A DNA stretch of 64,000 bases from Nostoc spongiaeforme FACHB-130 (GTDB lineage Bacteria; Cyanobacteriota; Cyanobacteriia; Cyanobacteriales; Nostocaceae): positions 248,001-312,000 of the forward strand of contig NZ_JACJTB010000002.1 of the NCBI RefSeq assembly GCF_014698475.1, written 5' to 3'. The first letter of the stretch is position 1. Every line of letters begins with the position of its first letter. This document shows positions 16,796-27,973 of the stretch, in pieces. The notes beneath the pieces are model-generated. The model saw nothing but the letters and a program-made list of their open reading frames with translations, did no database searches and was not told where the DNA came from. Made by a program: the position numbers and the translations under genes.

Positions 16796-18442
16796 CTACG
16801 AATTTAAAGGTTGTAGTTCTTTAGAGGCTGAACGGAAATGACTTGTCGCCTCATCCAAGTGCTTTAGTAGTGTAGACTGCGGTAGCGGCCCTTGCAAGTG
16901 GCTCCAAGGCAAGACTTGGGATGTTGACCAGTTAGTATGGACATAGAAATCTAAGTCGGGGATTTGTCCTTTAAGTTGCTTAAAGGCGCGTTTATAACTA
17001 CCCAAGGAGTCGCCAAAGTCGCGGGTGAGTTCGAGAAGTTGGGATAATCTGCGATCGCCTCTGGATAACAAAGCCTGTATGATAGACCAGTTATAACTTT
17101 CGGGACGAAAATCTATCCCCTGGGGTTTAAGTTGTTTTTGTAAAAGCTGCAACCGTTTTTCTGCTTGACGGTTTACCCCAAACCATTGAAATGGTGTATG
17201 AGATTTGGGGACAAAGGTGCTACAACCAAAGCTTAACCGCAATCCTGGCGCAGCTTTTTTAATACTCCGCATCATCGCTACAGTTGCGTCTAAATCTTCC
17301 GCCTCTTCCCCAGGAATCCCAACCATCCCGTAGAGTTTCAAGCTGGAGAGTCCGCCAGCTTTGGCATTTATCGCCGCTTGGATAATTTCATCATTTTGCA
17401 GCTTTTTGTTGATGATTTGCCGCAGTTGATCTGAACCACTTTCTACAGCTATGGTAAGCGATCGCGTGTCTCGTTTCGCTAAAGTTTCTGCCAACTGCAC
17501 TGTTACTGTATTAGTTCTGACGGAAGCAATACTCAGCCGCACATCATCATATTTTGGCTGACTAATATAATTTAATAACTCCTCAAACTCTGGATGTTGA
17601 GTAACAGAAGCACCCAATAATCCCAAGCGATTTGTAACTGCTAAACCTCGCTCAATCGCAGGAATTAATGAACTTTCCAAACTAGCAGTTCTAAATGGTA
17701 AAGTCAGATAACTTGCCAAACAAAAGCGGCACATTTCCGGACAACTTCTAACCACCTCCACCATGTAAATATTTTCCCAAGCAGCTTTTTCTGTAACTAC
17801 TGTAGAAGCCGAGAGAATATTTCCGCGATAAGTTTGCTTCTGCACAATAGCTGGAATATCTGCATCAATCGGCTGAATTGACTTTACCTCACCATCTGGT
17901 GTGTGATATTCCACCTCATACAAACTCGGAATATAAATCCCTGGTACTTGTGCTAATCTTTGAAGCTGAATTTGTCTAGTAGCTTGTCTAACTTCTTTGT
18001 AAGCTGCAATAAAATCACCCAGCAAATTTTCCCCATCTCCTAACAAGATGATATCAAAAAAATCAGCGAAAGGTTCAGGATTAGCCGTGAGAACTGGGCC
18101 ACCACCAAAAATTAGCGGATGAGCATCATTTCGTAATTTTGCCCGAATTGGAATATCTAGAGATTCAAGTAAATTTAAAATGTTTACATAATCCAATTCC
18201 CAAGAAATCGAAAATCCCACAATTTCCGTCTGTCTCGGAAGTTGTTCATGAATATCAGTAAATAGACGACTCACCTGCACATCATCGCGCATTGCCAAAG
18301 TTGCCCAAACTATCTGATAGCCAAGGCTAGTAATACCTACACTGTACTCATTAGGAAAAGCAAAAATCAGGGGTATCGCATCAGTATCAGAAGTAGTAGG
18401 AGTAAATAAAAGTTGTTCAGTAGCAAATAGAGATGAGGTCAT
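16796..18442 (-). CDS. B12-binding-domain-type radical SAM protein
   Basis: 548 residues. The radical SAM cluster motif is Cys234-x3-Cys238-x2-Cys241 (RSCPEMCRFCLAS), binding a [4Fe-4S] cluster that cleaves S-adenosylmethionine. The first 200 residues have a Rossmann-like cobalamin-binding fold (FAFPNEYSVGITSLGYQIVW; LIFGGGPVLTANPEP), but the cobalamin ligand motif DxHxxG is not seen, so cobalamin is probably bound without a His ligand or not at all. Later family motifs include TIAVESGSDQLRQIINK and LYGMVGIPGEE. The substrate is unknown. It is followed at once by the CPXCG gene. Confidence 0.85.
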   Translation of the reverse strand: MTSSLFATEQLLFTPTTSDTDAIPLIFAFPNEYSVGITSLGYQIVWATLAMRDDVQVSRLFTDIHEQLPRQTEIVGFSISWELDYVNILNLLESLDIPIRAKLRNDAHPLIFGGGPVLTANPEPFADFFDIILLGDGENLLGDFIAAYKEVRQATRQIQLQRLAQVPGIYIPSLYEVEYHTPDGEVKSIQPIDADIPAIVQKQTYRGNILSASTVVTEKAAWENIYMVEVVRSCPEMCRFCLASYLTLPFRTASLESSLIPAIERGLAVTNRLGLLGASVTQHPEFEELLNYISQPKYDDVRLSIASVRTNTVTVQLAETLAKRDTRSLTIAVESGSDQLRQIINKKLQNDEIIQAAINAKAGGLSSLKLYGMVGIPGEEAEDLDATVAMMRSIKKAAPGLRLSFGCSTFVPKSHTPFQWFGVNRQAEKRLQLLQKQLKPQGIDFRPESYNWSIIQALLSRGDRRLSQLLELTRDFGDSLGSYKRAFKQLKGQIPDLDFYVHTNWSTSQVLPWSHLQGPLPQSTLLKHLDEATSHFRSASKELQPLNS

Positions 18443-18491
18443 GCAATTTTAGATTGTTCCAAATTTTTATATTAAAAAAACGAAAAAAGAC

Positions 18492-18532
18492 TCTGCGTAC
18501 CTTTGCGTTTAACTCTGCGAGTCTCTGCGGTT
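18492..18532. repeat. TCTGCGTACCTTTGCG-type words
   Basis: Tandem words CTCTGCGTACCTTTGCGTTT, ACTCTGCGAG and TCTCTGCGGTT upstream of the radical SAM gene. They belong to the same loose family as the CTTTGCGTC words in the trehalose cluster. Non-coding. Confidence 0.45.
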
Positions 18533-18565
18533 AAAAGTAAATTTACAAGCCTTATCTAGTATAAC

Positions 18566-18847
18566 CTAACAAAACCTAGCAATTAATTCTTCCCGCGATA
18601 ATTGCAACAGCAAAGGAGTAAATTCTTCCGGTGGTAAAGCTAATAAAGGTTCAATAATTGCTTGTAATTGATTATCTAATTCACCAAAGCGAACTTTAAG
18701 TAAATTCTCCACAACTAAGCGTTCGCCTTGCTGTATTGCTTGTTCTCTATCTTGTTGATAAAGTGGTGCTAACCGCATAACTAACTCTCTATCTTCTTCA
18801 TCTTGGTTTTGTGAGGGAAATGTAGGGTGTGTTGTCGCGCAGGACAA
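18566..18847 (-). pseudogene. Duplicated 3' fragment of the adjacent Rpn-like gene
   Basis: About 80 codons nearly identical to the C-terminal part of the gene at 18863-19792 (from EDRELVMRLAPLYQQDREQ to LSREELIARF). It lacks the N-terminal nuclease part and the GIQT repeats. The apparent start is a TTG inside a palindromic intergenic repeat, so a functional product is doubtful. It arose by tandem duplication of roughly 250 bp. The two copies differ at scattered, partly silent sites, so the event is not brand new. Confidence 0.65.
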
Positions 18848-18854
18848 CGCACCG
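18822..18854. repeat. GTAGGGTGTGTTG palindromic repeat
   Basis: GTAGGGTGTGTTGTC and GACAACGCACC form an imperfect palindrome around CGCGCAG. A related palindrome is at 40540-40570 (GTAGGATGTGTTAGC / GCGTAACACATC) and a half site near 57456-57470. Common dispersed repeat type in Nostocales. Confidence 0.5.
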
Positions 18855-18862
18855 CCAAAAAG

Positions 18863-19792
18863 TTAATAGGTAAACCTAGCGATTAATTCTTCCCGCGATA
18901 ATTGCAACAGCAAAGGAGTAAATTCTTCTGGTGGTAAAGCTAATAAAGGTTCAATAATTGCTTGCAGTTGATTATCTAATTCACCAAAGCGAACCTTCAG
19001 CAAATTTTCCACAACTAAACGTTCACCTTGCTGAATTCCTGTTTGAATTCCTGTTTGAATTCCTGTTTGAATTCCTCTTGCCTCACCTTCTTGTATCGCC
19101 TGTTCTCTATCTTGTTGATAAAGTGGTGCTAATCGCATAACTAACTCCCTATCTTCTTGGTCTGGATTTTGCGTAAATTGTAAATTTTGTTGCAAGTTGT
19201 ACAGTAATTCTAATGCTGCTTTTCGGAATGGGTTATTAGGAGATAGTGCTTCTAGCTCATCAATGGCTTGTTTCTGCACGTTTCCTCTACCAATGATTCT
19301 CAGCCATAAGGTTTCGGGGATAATAGGTAACTGATGAATTGCGACTATGGCTGTACGTAAGTAGTCTGCCATAAAGTAAACACCGGGCAGAAAATCAGCT
19401 TTCGGGTTAGCACCAAATCCTGAGAGGAGTGATGCTGATGCTGTTGGTGTCAGAATCCATAATTTTGGTAAATCAGATTCTTGAATGCGGGTGTTGTTTC
19501 GATTTGCTTGCCGTTGTAAATCGCCACGTACCTCTAATAATTTTAAAAGACAATCACAGATTTCTGTAGCCGCAGCAGGATTCCGAAACGGTTCAAACAA
19601 CGCCGGAGTCGTGGCAAATTGTCCCAATAAACCAAGTGTTTCTGAGATGTTACTTGGCTGTGTGGGAATGAAATAAACGTCTATTTCTCTGACTTCGCCT
19701 GCAACTCGTCGTGCTGCTTGGACTTCGCCATAAGGGGTGAGTAATTCTTCTAAATAATCTTTAGCGAATTGGTCGTGAATGAATCTGGTCAT
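18863..19792 (-). CDS. Rpn/PD-(D/E)XK-like protein with DUF4351-type C-terminus
   Basis: 309 residues from ATG at 19790-19792. The more distant start at 19906 would read through an intergenic repeat. The N-terminus MTRFIHDQFAKDYLEELLTPYG with REIDVYFIP is typical of a cyanobacterial family related to Rpn recombination-promoting nucleases, in which the D-V-Y-F strand carries one active-site acid. After a helical middle comes a hydrophilic linker with the repeat GIQT (four near-copies, encoded by 12-bp GAATTCCTGTTT units), then the conserved C-terminal helical domain ending LSREELIARF. The role is unknown; such genes are highly copied and variable. Its last third is duplicated downstream. Confidence 0.72.
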   Translation of the reverse strand: MTRFIHDQFAKDYLEELLTPYGEVQAARRVAGEVREIDVYFIPTQPSNISETLGLLGQFATTPALFEPFRNPAAATEICDCLLKLLEVRGDLQRQANRNNTRIQESDLPKLWILTPTASASLLSGFGANPKADFLPGVYFMADYLRTAIVAIHQLPIIPETLWLRIIGRGNVQKQAIDELEALSPNNPFRKAALELLYNLQQNLQFTQNPDQEDRELVMRLAPLYQQDREQAIQEGEARGIQTGIQTGIQTGIQQGERLVVENLLKVRFGELDNQLQAIIEPLLALPPEEFTPLLLQLSREELIARFTY

Positions 19793-19811
19793 GTAAGGGA
19801 AATTATGATTT

Positions 19812-19872
19812 ATCTCACGCATAGACGCGGTAGCGGCTTCTCGAAGAGTAGGCGCAAAGGCGCAAAGAAGGT
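19812..19872. repeat. TAGACGCGGTAGC and CGCAAAGG repeat cluster
   Basis: Contains TAGACGCGGTAGCGGCTTCT followed by CGAAGAGTAGG and GGCGCAAAGGCGCAAAG. Relatives of the first block are at 42215-42244 and, more distantly, 47611-47645. Non-coding. Confidence 0.45.
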
Positions 19873-19890
19873 AAGAAGTTTGAAATAGCT

Positions 19891-20979
19891 TTATTGGAAA
19901 GTACAAGCGATCGCTAATTCTGCATGTCGTAGTAATGTAGCTTTATCCAAAGCATGAACAATATATTGTGGTGTTTGGGCTAATAAATTTTCAATTCTCT
20001 GTCTAGCGGCTGTTACTACCTCTTGCTGCAAGCTACCTTGACTAAGAGCATCAGCAAAATCTTTCGCCATATAATAAGTACGTTCCAAAGACGATGAATT
20101 GATATTCCGCGACAAAATAAACAAGTCACACCCAGCATTAAAGGCGCGTGCAACAGTACCACTTTGGGTAAACATATCGGAAATTGCTTTCATATCCAAG
20201 TCATCGGATACGACAACACCCTCAAACCCTAGTTCTGCTCGTAAAATATTTTTCAGAATTGGTTGTGAGATAGTGGCTGGCACATCTGGGTCAATTTGAG
20301 GAAACAGAATGTGAGTTGTCATAATTAAGGGAATTTGCGCTGCAATCAAAGCTTTAAAAGGTATCAGTTCGCGATCGCGCAAATCTTGTACAGTTAAATT
20401 CAGCACTGGTAACTCAACATGAGAATCGGTGCTGGTGTCTCCATGTCCGGGAAAATGCTTGGCACATCCTAAAATACCAGACTCTTGCAACCCTAGATAA
20501 TATTCCAACGCATACTGGGCTGCGGTTTCTGGTGTGTTGCCAAAAGCACGCGGCCCAATTATGGGGTTGAGAGGATTAGAATAAACATCCGCCACAGGCG
20601 ACCAAGAGACATTAATTCCCAGTGATTTCAACTCTCTGGCTGTGGCTTTTGCTACTTCCCTGGCTTGCGATCGCAACAGTGAAGCATAAGGAAATCGCGT
20701 AATAGGTAAAGGTGTGCGAACCACACGCCCGCCTTCATGATCTAAAGTCATGAACATCGAATCACGTTCCGCATATTCTCGAATTTGGTCGATGAGTTCT
20801 TGAAAACTTTCTAACCAAACCTCATAAGCAACGCCATCTATAAAGTTTTTCCCAAAAAATATGACTCCCACTGGTTTTAATTCACCCAGCGCCCGCTTAT
20901 CATCATCACTCAATGTTGTGCCGGAAACACCCAAAATTACGTGATTTCCAAATAGTTCTAGCTCTCGTGAAATTGACAT
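19891..20979 (-). CDS. nagZ: Beta-N-acetylhexosaminidase, GH3 family
   Basis: 362 residues. KHFPGHGDTSTDSH is the NagZ signature, supplying the His/Asp general acid-base dyad, and VVVSDDLDMKAI carries the catalytic nucleophile Asp. NagZ removes GlcNAc from muropeptides during peptidoglycan recycling; length and lack of a signal peptide fit a cytoplasmic NagZ. The N-terminal part LDHEGGRVVRTP is also characteristic. It is on the minus strand about 100 bp upstream of the Rpn-like gene. Regulation is not apparent. Confidence 0.9.
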   Translation of the reverse strand: MSISRELELFGNHVILGVSGTTLSDDDKRALGELKPVGVIFFGKNFIDGVAYEVWLESFQELIDQIREYAERDSMFMTLDHEGGRVVRTPLPITRFPYASLLRSQAREVAKATARELKSLGINVSWSPVADVYSNPLNPIIGPRAFGNTPETAAQYALEYYLGLQESGILGCAKHFPGHGDTSTDSHVELPVLNLTVQDLRDRELIPFKALIAAQIPLIMTTHILFPQIDPDVPATISQPILKNILRAELGFEGVVVSDDLDMKAISDMFTQSGTVARAFNAGCDLFILSRNINSSSLERTYYMAKDFADALSQGSLQQEVVTAARQRIENLLAQTPQYIVHALDKATLLRHAELAIACTFQ

Positions 20980-21192
20980 AATTTTTTACCTATTTTCCTA
21001 AAAAAGTTTTGTATAAAAATCTACCATTGCCACCAAAAATCATTGAATTGTTCCCCGTTCTCCGTTCCCCGTTCCCTTAAATTAAGAACTTTTTCCCCAA
21101 GCAACCGCATAATTACTGCCAAATGTAACGGATTGCAACGTATAATGAGAACGACAAAACCATTAAGAAATATTGAACAACAGTAGGTTTAA

Positions 21193-23548
<2,356 letters not shown>

Positions 23549-23586
23549 GTAGTCCGACGTGAGTAATCCTCGTTAAGGTAAGCCAG

Positions 23587-23606
23587 GAGGCAGTGGTTCC
23601 TGCCTC
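23587..23606 (+). terminator. Hairpin after crtB
   Basis: GAGGCAG and CTGCCTC form a 7-bp stem with a 6-base loop. It is followed by ATAAAAATTGTTT, so the U-tract is poor. Probable terminator of crtP-crtB before the tRNA gene. Confidence 0.5.
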
Positions 23607-23661
23607 ATAAAAATTGTTTGACTTTACCAAAAAATCTGCTATCATAAATATTCGTGACCCT

Positions 23662-23753
23662 GGAGAGGTGGCTGAGTGGTCGAAAGCGGCAGATTGCTAA
23701 TCTGTTGTACGGCAGGCAACTCCGTACCGAGGGTTCGAATCCCTCCCTCTCCG
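23662..23753 (+). tRNA. tRNA-Ser(GCU)
   Basis: 92 nt with the long variable arm of class II tRNAs. Acceptor GGAGAGG pairs with CCTCTCC, discriminator G. The anticodon loop TTGCTAA has GCT at 23696-23698. The variable-arm stem is followed by the T-loop GGTTCGAATCC. CCA is not encoded. The long plus-strand gap on both sides suggests its own transcript. Confidence 0.95.
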
Positions 23754-23950
23754 TTTTTCGGCAGTAAACTGCACTCAGTACTGCTAACGTATTAAACAAA
23801 TATTAATATTAATGTCAGAACTAGCACAGATACTCCTCATGGTGGATGTTATTATTTAACATTTGGAGTCTGTTAAGATTGAGCTATCTGAAAAATAGTT
23901 TTGAATCTGAACTTTCAGGCTCCCGCATTTCAGAGGAGTGAAAGTAAATT

Positions 23951-25261
23951 ATGCCAAGAATTACTACAGCCCTAGCCTTGAGTGTAGCTACCATAGCCAC
24001 AGGCTTTTTGATGGCAGCTTGCGACAATGCCAACACCAACAATAGCACTAGTACTACCAGCCCAACTGCTAACTCAACTACCACCAGCAGTACTGACGGG
24101 TTAAAAATTGGCACTCTATTACCAACAACCGGTGACTTGGCTTCCATTGGACAGCAGATGGTAGGCTCTGTACCATTGCTAGTTGATACCGTTAACGCCT
24201 GTGGAGGAGTCAATGGTAAAAACGTCACTCTCGTACAAGTAGATGACCAAACTGACCCCAAAGCAGGTGCGGCTGGGATGACCAAACTGGCAACACTAGA
24301 TAAAGTAGCAGGTGTAGTTGGTTCCTTTGCGAGTAGTGTTTCCACAGCAGCAGTTTCCGTTGCTGTACCGAATAAAGTTATGTTGATATCTCCTGGTAGC
24401 ACCAGCCCCGTATTTACGGAGAAAGCAAAAAAAGGAGACCTTAAAGGCTTTTGGGCGCGGACTGCACCTCCAGATACTTATCAAGCACTAGCATTAGCTC
24501 AGTTAGCTAATAAAAAAGGTTTTAAACGTGTTTCCACAGTTGTAATTAACAACGATTACGGTGTGGGTTTTGAAAAAGCTTTTGTCGAAACCTTTGAAAA
24601 ATTAGGCGGCACAGTAGTTAATAAAAATAACCCAGTTCGTTACGACCCCAAAGCCCAAACCTTTGATACTGAAGCCGCGGCGGCGTTTGCTGGTAAGCCA
24701 GACGCAGTAGTTGCCGTACTCTACGCTGAAACAGGTAGTTTACTTTTGAAAGCAGCTTATCAACAAGGTTTGATGAAAGGCGTACAAGTTCTGCTCACCG
24801 ATGGTGTAAAATCACCTACCTTTCCTGAACAGGTTGGTAAAGGTAGCGATGGCAAATTTATCTTAACCGGGGCGTTAGGGACAGTACCGGGTTCTGATGG
24901 TAAAGCCTTAGACTCCTTTAACAAGTTGTGGAAAGAGAAAAAAGGCGGTTCACCAGGAGAATATGCACCCCAAGCCTGGGATGCAGCTGCATTGCTAGTC
25001 TTAGCAGCACAAGCCGCTAAAGACAACACAGGTGTGGGCATTTCCAGTAAAATCCGGGAAGTTGCGGCTGGCTCTGGTACAGAAGTTACTGATGTTTGTG
25101 AAGGGTTAAAGTTACTCAAAGAAGGTAAAACGATCAACTACCAGGGCGCAAGCGGTAACGTAGATGTTGACGAAAATGGTGATGTCCTTGGTGTGTATGA
25201 TGTTTGGACTGTAGGAGATGAAGGCAAAATTAGCGTAATTGATAAAGTTACGCCTAAGTAA
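23951..25261 (+). CDS. natB: ABC transporter amino-acid-binding lipoprotein, NatB type
   Basis: 436 residues. The N-terminus has a lipoprotein signal with lipobox FLMAAC (Cys24), then a Ser/Thr/Asn-rich linker and a LivK-type periplasmic binding domain starting LKIGTLLPTTGDLASIGQQ. It would capture neutral amino acids for the NatACDE permease. I assign natB because crtP-crtB-natB is the gene order of Anabaena sp. PCC 7120 and the domain type agrees. The transporter ATPase and permease genes are not in this window, as in Anabaena, where they are scattered. A Shine-Dalgarno-like GGAG is at 23935-23938. Confidence 0.82.
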   Translation: MPRITTALALSVATIATGFLMAACDNANTNNSTSTTSPTANSTTTSSTDGLKIGTLLPTTGDLASIGQQMVGSVPLLVDTVNACGGVNGKNVTLVQVDDQTDPKAGAAGMTKLATLDKVAGVVGSFASSVSTAAVSVAVPNKVMLISPGSTSPVFTEKAKKGDLKGFWARTAPPDTYQALALAQLANKKGFKRVSTVVINNDYGVGFEKAFVETFEKLGGTVVNKNNPVRYDPKAQTFDTEAAAAFAGKPDAVVAVLYAETGSLLLKAAYQQGLMKGVQVLLTDGVKSPTFPEQVGKGSDGKFILTGALGTVPGSDGKALDSFNKLWKEKKGGSPGEYAPQAWDAAALLVLAAQAAKDNTGVGISSKIREVAAGSGTEVTDVCEGLKLLKEGKTINYQGASGNVDVDENGDVLGVYDVWTVGDEGKISVIDKVTPK

Positions 25262-25270
25262 GAATGGCTT

Positions 25271-25340
25271 CGGAGCAGGGGGCGGAAGAGAAAGATTCTC
25301 ACCCTTGCACCCTGCTCCCTGCTCCCCTGCTAGGTCTACA
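25271..25340. repeat. CTGCTCCC tandem words with inverted arms
   Basis: GGAGCAGGGGGCGG on the left and CACCCTGCTCCCTGCTCCCCTGCT on the right can pair, so the segment can form a large hairpin downstream of natB. Related GGGAGCAGGGGGAG words are inside 10446-10554. Repeat and possible terminator. Confidence 0.45.
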
Positions 25341-25378
25341 CAGCAATATTGCGTTGGTAAATTACTAGCCCCTATTTT

Positions 25379-26077
25379 CTAAAAACCGCTAAAATTGTAA
25401 CCAACTCCCACCAACAAACCCACATCGGTTTGATCAAAAAATCCGGCGTTTACAGATGCTGTGGCTGTAAATTGAGCGTTGAGGGGTACATCAATTCCAC
25501 CAGATACTAAGAAAGCAACTTGTGAATTACCACCAGTGTTAATAGCTGCACCAACTCCTACATAGGGAGCTATGGGTAAAGGCGCGGTAAATTCGTCTTG
25601 TTGCAAGGAAAAGTCGTAGGTAACGGGAATCAAAATTGTGGTGTTGTCACCAAATATGGCTGAAGGTCTGATAGAAAAGGCATTTGTCAATCCCACCTTA
25701 CTCAGCACGGCAAAATTACCATCACCTAAAGATGTATCTCCCCCGCTTAAGCCAATATTAGCGCCAACCCCGATGTAACTTCTGCCGCCGCGAGTCCGTC
25801 TACCGACATTCACAACATCTGATTGAGCAACTTCTGGAACATTTGAAGGTTGAGTATTAGCTTCAACAGGTTGAGGAATCAAAGCTGTGGATGAGGTGGC
25901 GACTGTTCCCGGAATCGGTGTGAAGACGGGATTAATAGTAATAGAAGAATCCATCAACTGCTGAGTATTTGCTTTGTCTACTGTCTGGGCGTGAGCAGAA
26001 AAAACGCAACTCAAGACAGCAAAAGTAACTAACCCTGGTAATAAAACAACACTTTTACGCAGAAAAATAGTTTTCAC
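25379..26077 (-). CDS. Outer-membrane beta-barrel-like protein
   Basis: 232 residues from the GTG at 26075-26077, chosen because AGGAG lies five bases upstream and the product then begins with a signal peptide (MKTIFLRKSVVLLPGL...FSAHAQ). After a Pro/Thr-rich spacer the sequence alternates polar and hydrophobic residues in strand-like blocks (SYIGVGANIGLSGGD, APYVGVGAAINTGG) and ends VGLLVGVGYNFSGF, with the terminal Phe typical of BamA-assembled barrels. It resembles small cyanobacterial barrel proteins of unknown role. Upstream frame extension to 26146 would bury the signal peptide. Confidence 0.7.
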   Translation of the reverse strand: MKTIFLRKSVVLLPGLVTFAVLSCVFSAHAQTVDKANTQQLMDSSITINPVFTPIPGTVATSSTALIPQPVEANTQPSNVPEVAQSDVVNVGRRTRGGRSYIGVGANIGLSGGDTSLGDGNFAVLSKVGLTNAFSIRPSAIFGDNTTILIPVTYDFSLQQDEFTAPLPIAPYVGVGAAINTGGNSQVAFLVSGGIDVPLNAQFTATASVNAGFFDQTDVGLLVGVGYNFSGF

Positions 26078-26282
26078 ATTCACTCCTAACACAATATTGC
26101 CGTCAAAATCATGAATTTTACGGTTATACTCCGCAAAATTCGGCAATGGCTAGACTTTAACTCACAAATTTATTTCCTACATCCTGAGAAGGACGTAAGT
26201 GGCGAAAGGGAAATATGAAAAAATTAAGTTTTCGGGAGTAGGGAATTGATGGTTGGTGATTGATTAAATACTGCTAGAAACT

Positions 26283-27221
26283 TTAAAGATTGCTAATGGC
26301 TTCTGCAATTAGTTTCGAGACAAAGGGGAGAATTTCGCGGCTTTTGGCGTTGGCTTTACCTTCAGTAAACACTACCAGTAAATAAGGACGTTGATCAGGT
26401 ATTTCGATATACGCTGCATCATGACGAACCTGACTTGTCCAACCAGCTTTTGACCAAATTTGAGTGTTTTGCGGCAAACCACCACCGATAAAGCCTGTGA
26501 TTTGGTCTTCTTCAACATCTTTAGGTAAATCTTCGGGGTTGATACTGCGTTTGAGTAGATTCATCATGGCTTGCGATCGCCCACTCGAAACTGCGACCCC
26601 ACCCACGATACTATGTAGCAAACGGGCGATCGCATTTGTCGTCAACATATTGCGATTATCAAACATCTCTCCATAAAATGCCCGTTCCCGTCCATAAGGG
26701 CCATCACACCAAGTTTTTTGGCAGACATTTATTGTCTCCATATCTTCCCAACCCAAAGATTGGTAGTAGCGATTAACAATATGGCGTTGTTGCTTCCACG
26801 TTTCAAAAGGCCCTGGTGGTAACTCTGGCCCGGAAGTAGTACCAGTCAAAATATCTACAACTAAACTTGTGGCATCATTACTAGAATCAATTATCATATC
26901 GCCCAAGGCTCGCTCCAATTCCTTCGAGGTTTGGATCATGCCTTTTTCTAACCATTCATTTACTGCTACCAAGTAAAATAACTTAACAACACTCGCGGGA
27001 TAAATCCGTTCTACACCGCGATACGTAAAACCACGTACTGGGTGATTCCAAAAGGCATCGGGAGTTAAAGCGCCACCAGTATTTACGAGTACTGGCGGAT
27101 CGTAGACAATCCAAGTCAAGGCAATTTGATTTTGGGCTAATGTCGGAAATGTTGCCCAAGTAGCCTCTAAAATGCCATTACCCAAATTTTCTAGTTGCTC
27201 GTCTTTTCTAAAGAAAACCAT
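26283..27221 (-). CDS. Class A beta-lactamase-fold serine hydrolase
   Basis: 312 residues. The serine-hydrolase motifs are S77-V-V-K80 in IYPASVVKLFYL, S113-S-N115 in IIDSSNDATS and K258-A-G260 in WSKAGWTS, replacing the usual KTG. There is no signal peptide, unlike secreted beta-lactamases, so a cytoplasmic or otherwise atypical DD-peptidase/esterase-like role is possible. Divergent from the NlpC/P60 endopeptidase gene with only six bases between the start codons; both could act on peptidoglycan peptides. Antibiotic resistance is not implied. Confidence 0.8.
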   Translation of the reverse strand: MVFFRKDEQLENLGNGILEATWATFPTLAQNQIALTWIVYDPPVLVNTGGALTPDAFWNHPVRGFTYRGVERIYPASVVKLFYLVAVNEWLEKGMIQTSKELERALGDMIIDSSNDATSLVVDILTGTTSGPELPPGPFETWKQQRHIVNRYYQSLGWEDMETINVCQKTWCDGPYGRERAFYGEMFDNRNMLTTNAIARLLHSIVGGVAVSSGRSQAMMNLLKRSINPEDLPKDVEEDQITGFIGGGLPQNTQIWSKAGWTSQVRHDAAYIEIPDQRPYLLVVFTEGKANAKSREILPFVSKLIAEAISNL

Positions 27222-27227
27222 TGAATA

Positions 27228-27932
27228 ATGCTCTCTAATTCAGAATCCCAAATCCTCAATTTCACCGCATCTGAATATCAATGTCTCGCTAACCTCAACT
27301 TGTATGATTCTCCTGAGTGTACGCGCTTGGCAACTCAAGCTGCTGTTGGGCGACATTTACAGGTAACATCAAATCATCAAGGGCAAGCAGTAGAGGTGTA
27401 TTTATGTGAGGATAATTATCCAGGCTGGGTGGCGTTGGCAGATTTGAGTTTATTACAACCTGCTACTGTACAGTATCAAGCTACAACATGGGCGGAAACA
27501 GAAATTAAAAAATTACTTCCCCAGGTTATCGCTTTTACTCAAAAAGCTATGGAGCAATCTAATGAGTATCTTTGGGGTGGGACAGTGGGGCCAAATTATG
27601 ACTGTTCTGGCTTGATGCAGGCGGCGTTTGTCTCGGTGGGAATTTGGTTACCGAGGGATGCTTATCAGCAAGAAGCATTTGTCCAACCCATCACACTGTC
27701 AGAATTACAACCAGCAGACTTGATATTTTTTGGTACACCGCAAAAAGCTACTCATGTCGGGCTTTATTTGGGAGATGGTGCATATATCCATAGTTCGGGA
27801 GCAACTCAAGGACGCAATGGAATTGGGATTGATATTCTCTCGGAACAGGGAGATGCGGTGAGTCGGTCATATTATCAGCAACTACGCGGTGCTGGCCGAG
27901 TTGTGCAAAGTTACGAACCACAGAGGCGCTGA
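27228..27932 (+). CDS. Gamma-D-glutamyl-L-diamino acid endopeptidase (NlpC/P60)
   Basis: 234 residues: an N-terminal bacterial SH3 domain (about 1-80) and a C-terminal NlpC/P60 domain. The catalytic triad is Cys126 (NYDCSGLMQAAF), His176 (KATHVGLYLGDG) and His188 (AYIHSSGA). Length and residue numbers agree with the crystallised Anabaena variabilis and Nostoc punctiforme enzymes (AvPCP/NpPCP), which cleave the D-Glu/diaminopimelate bond of free murein peptides with an unblocked N-terminal L-Ala. The role is peptidoglycan recycling. No signal peptide is seen, fitting a cytosolic recycling enzyme. Confidence 0.92.
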   Translation: MLSNSESQILNFTASEYQCLANLNLYDSPECTRLATQAAVGRHLQVTSNHQGQAVEVYLCEDNYPGWVALADLSLLQPATVQYQATTWAETEIKKLLPQVIAFTQKAMEQSNEYLWGGTVGPNYDCSGLMQAAFVSVGIWLPRDAYQQEAFVQPITLSELQPADLIFFGTPQKATHVGLYLGDGAYIHSSGATQGRNGIGIDILSEQGDAVSRSYYQQLRGAGRVVQSYEPQRR

Positions 27933-27973
27933 GGACGCAGAGAGTTATGAGGAGTGGGTTGATTCCAGAAAGA

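Noticed and set aside
19030-19080. Four spaced GAATTCCTGTTT units as a possible CRISPR-like array
   Set aside because: Units are contiguous 12-bp repeats without spacers, inside a coding frame, and encode GIQT repeats.
19793-19906. Extended start of the Rpn-like protein at 19906
   Set aside because: The extra codons run through an intergenic repeat (TAGACGCGG and CGCAAAGG words).
23605-23799. Minus-strand frame with REGFEPSVRSCLPYNRLAI
   Set aside because: This is the antisense translation of tRNA-Ser(GCU), another common false gene.
26283-27221. Antibiotic resistance beta-lactamase
   Set aside because: No signal peptide and KAG in place of KTG; the fold is shared by many serine hydrolases, so resistance cannot be claimed.
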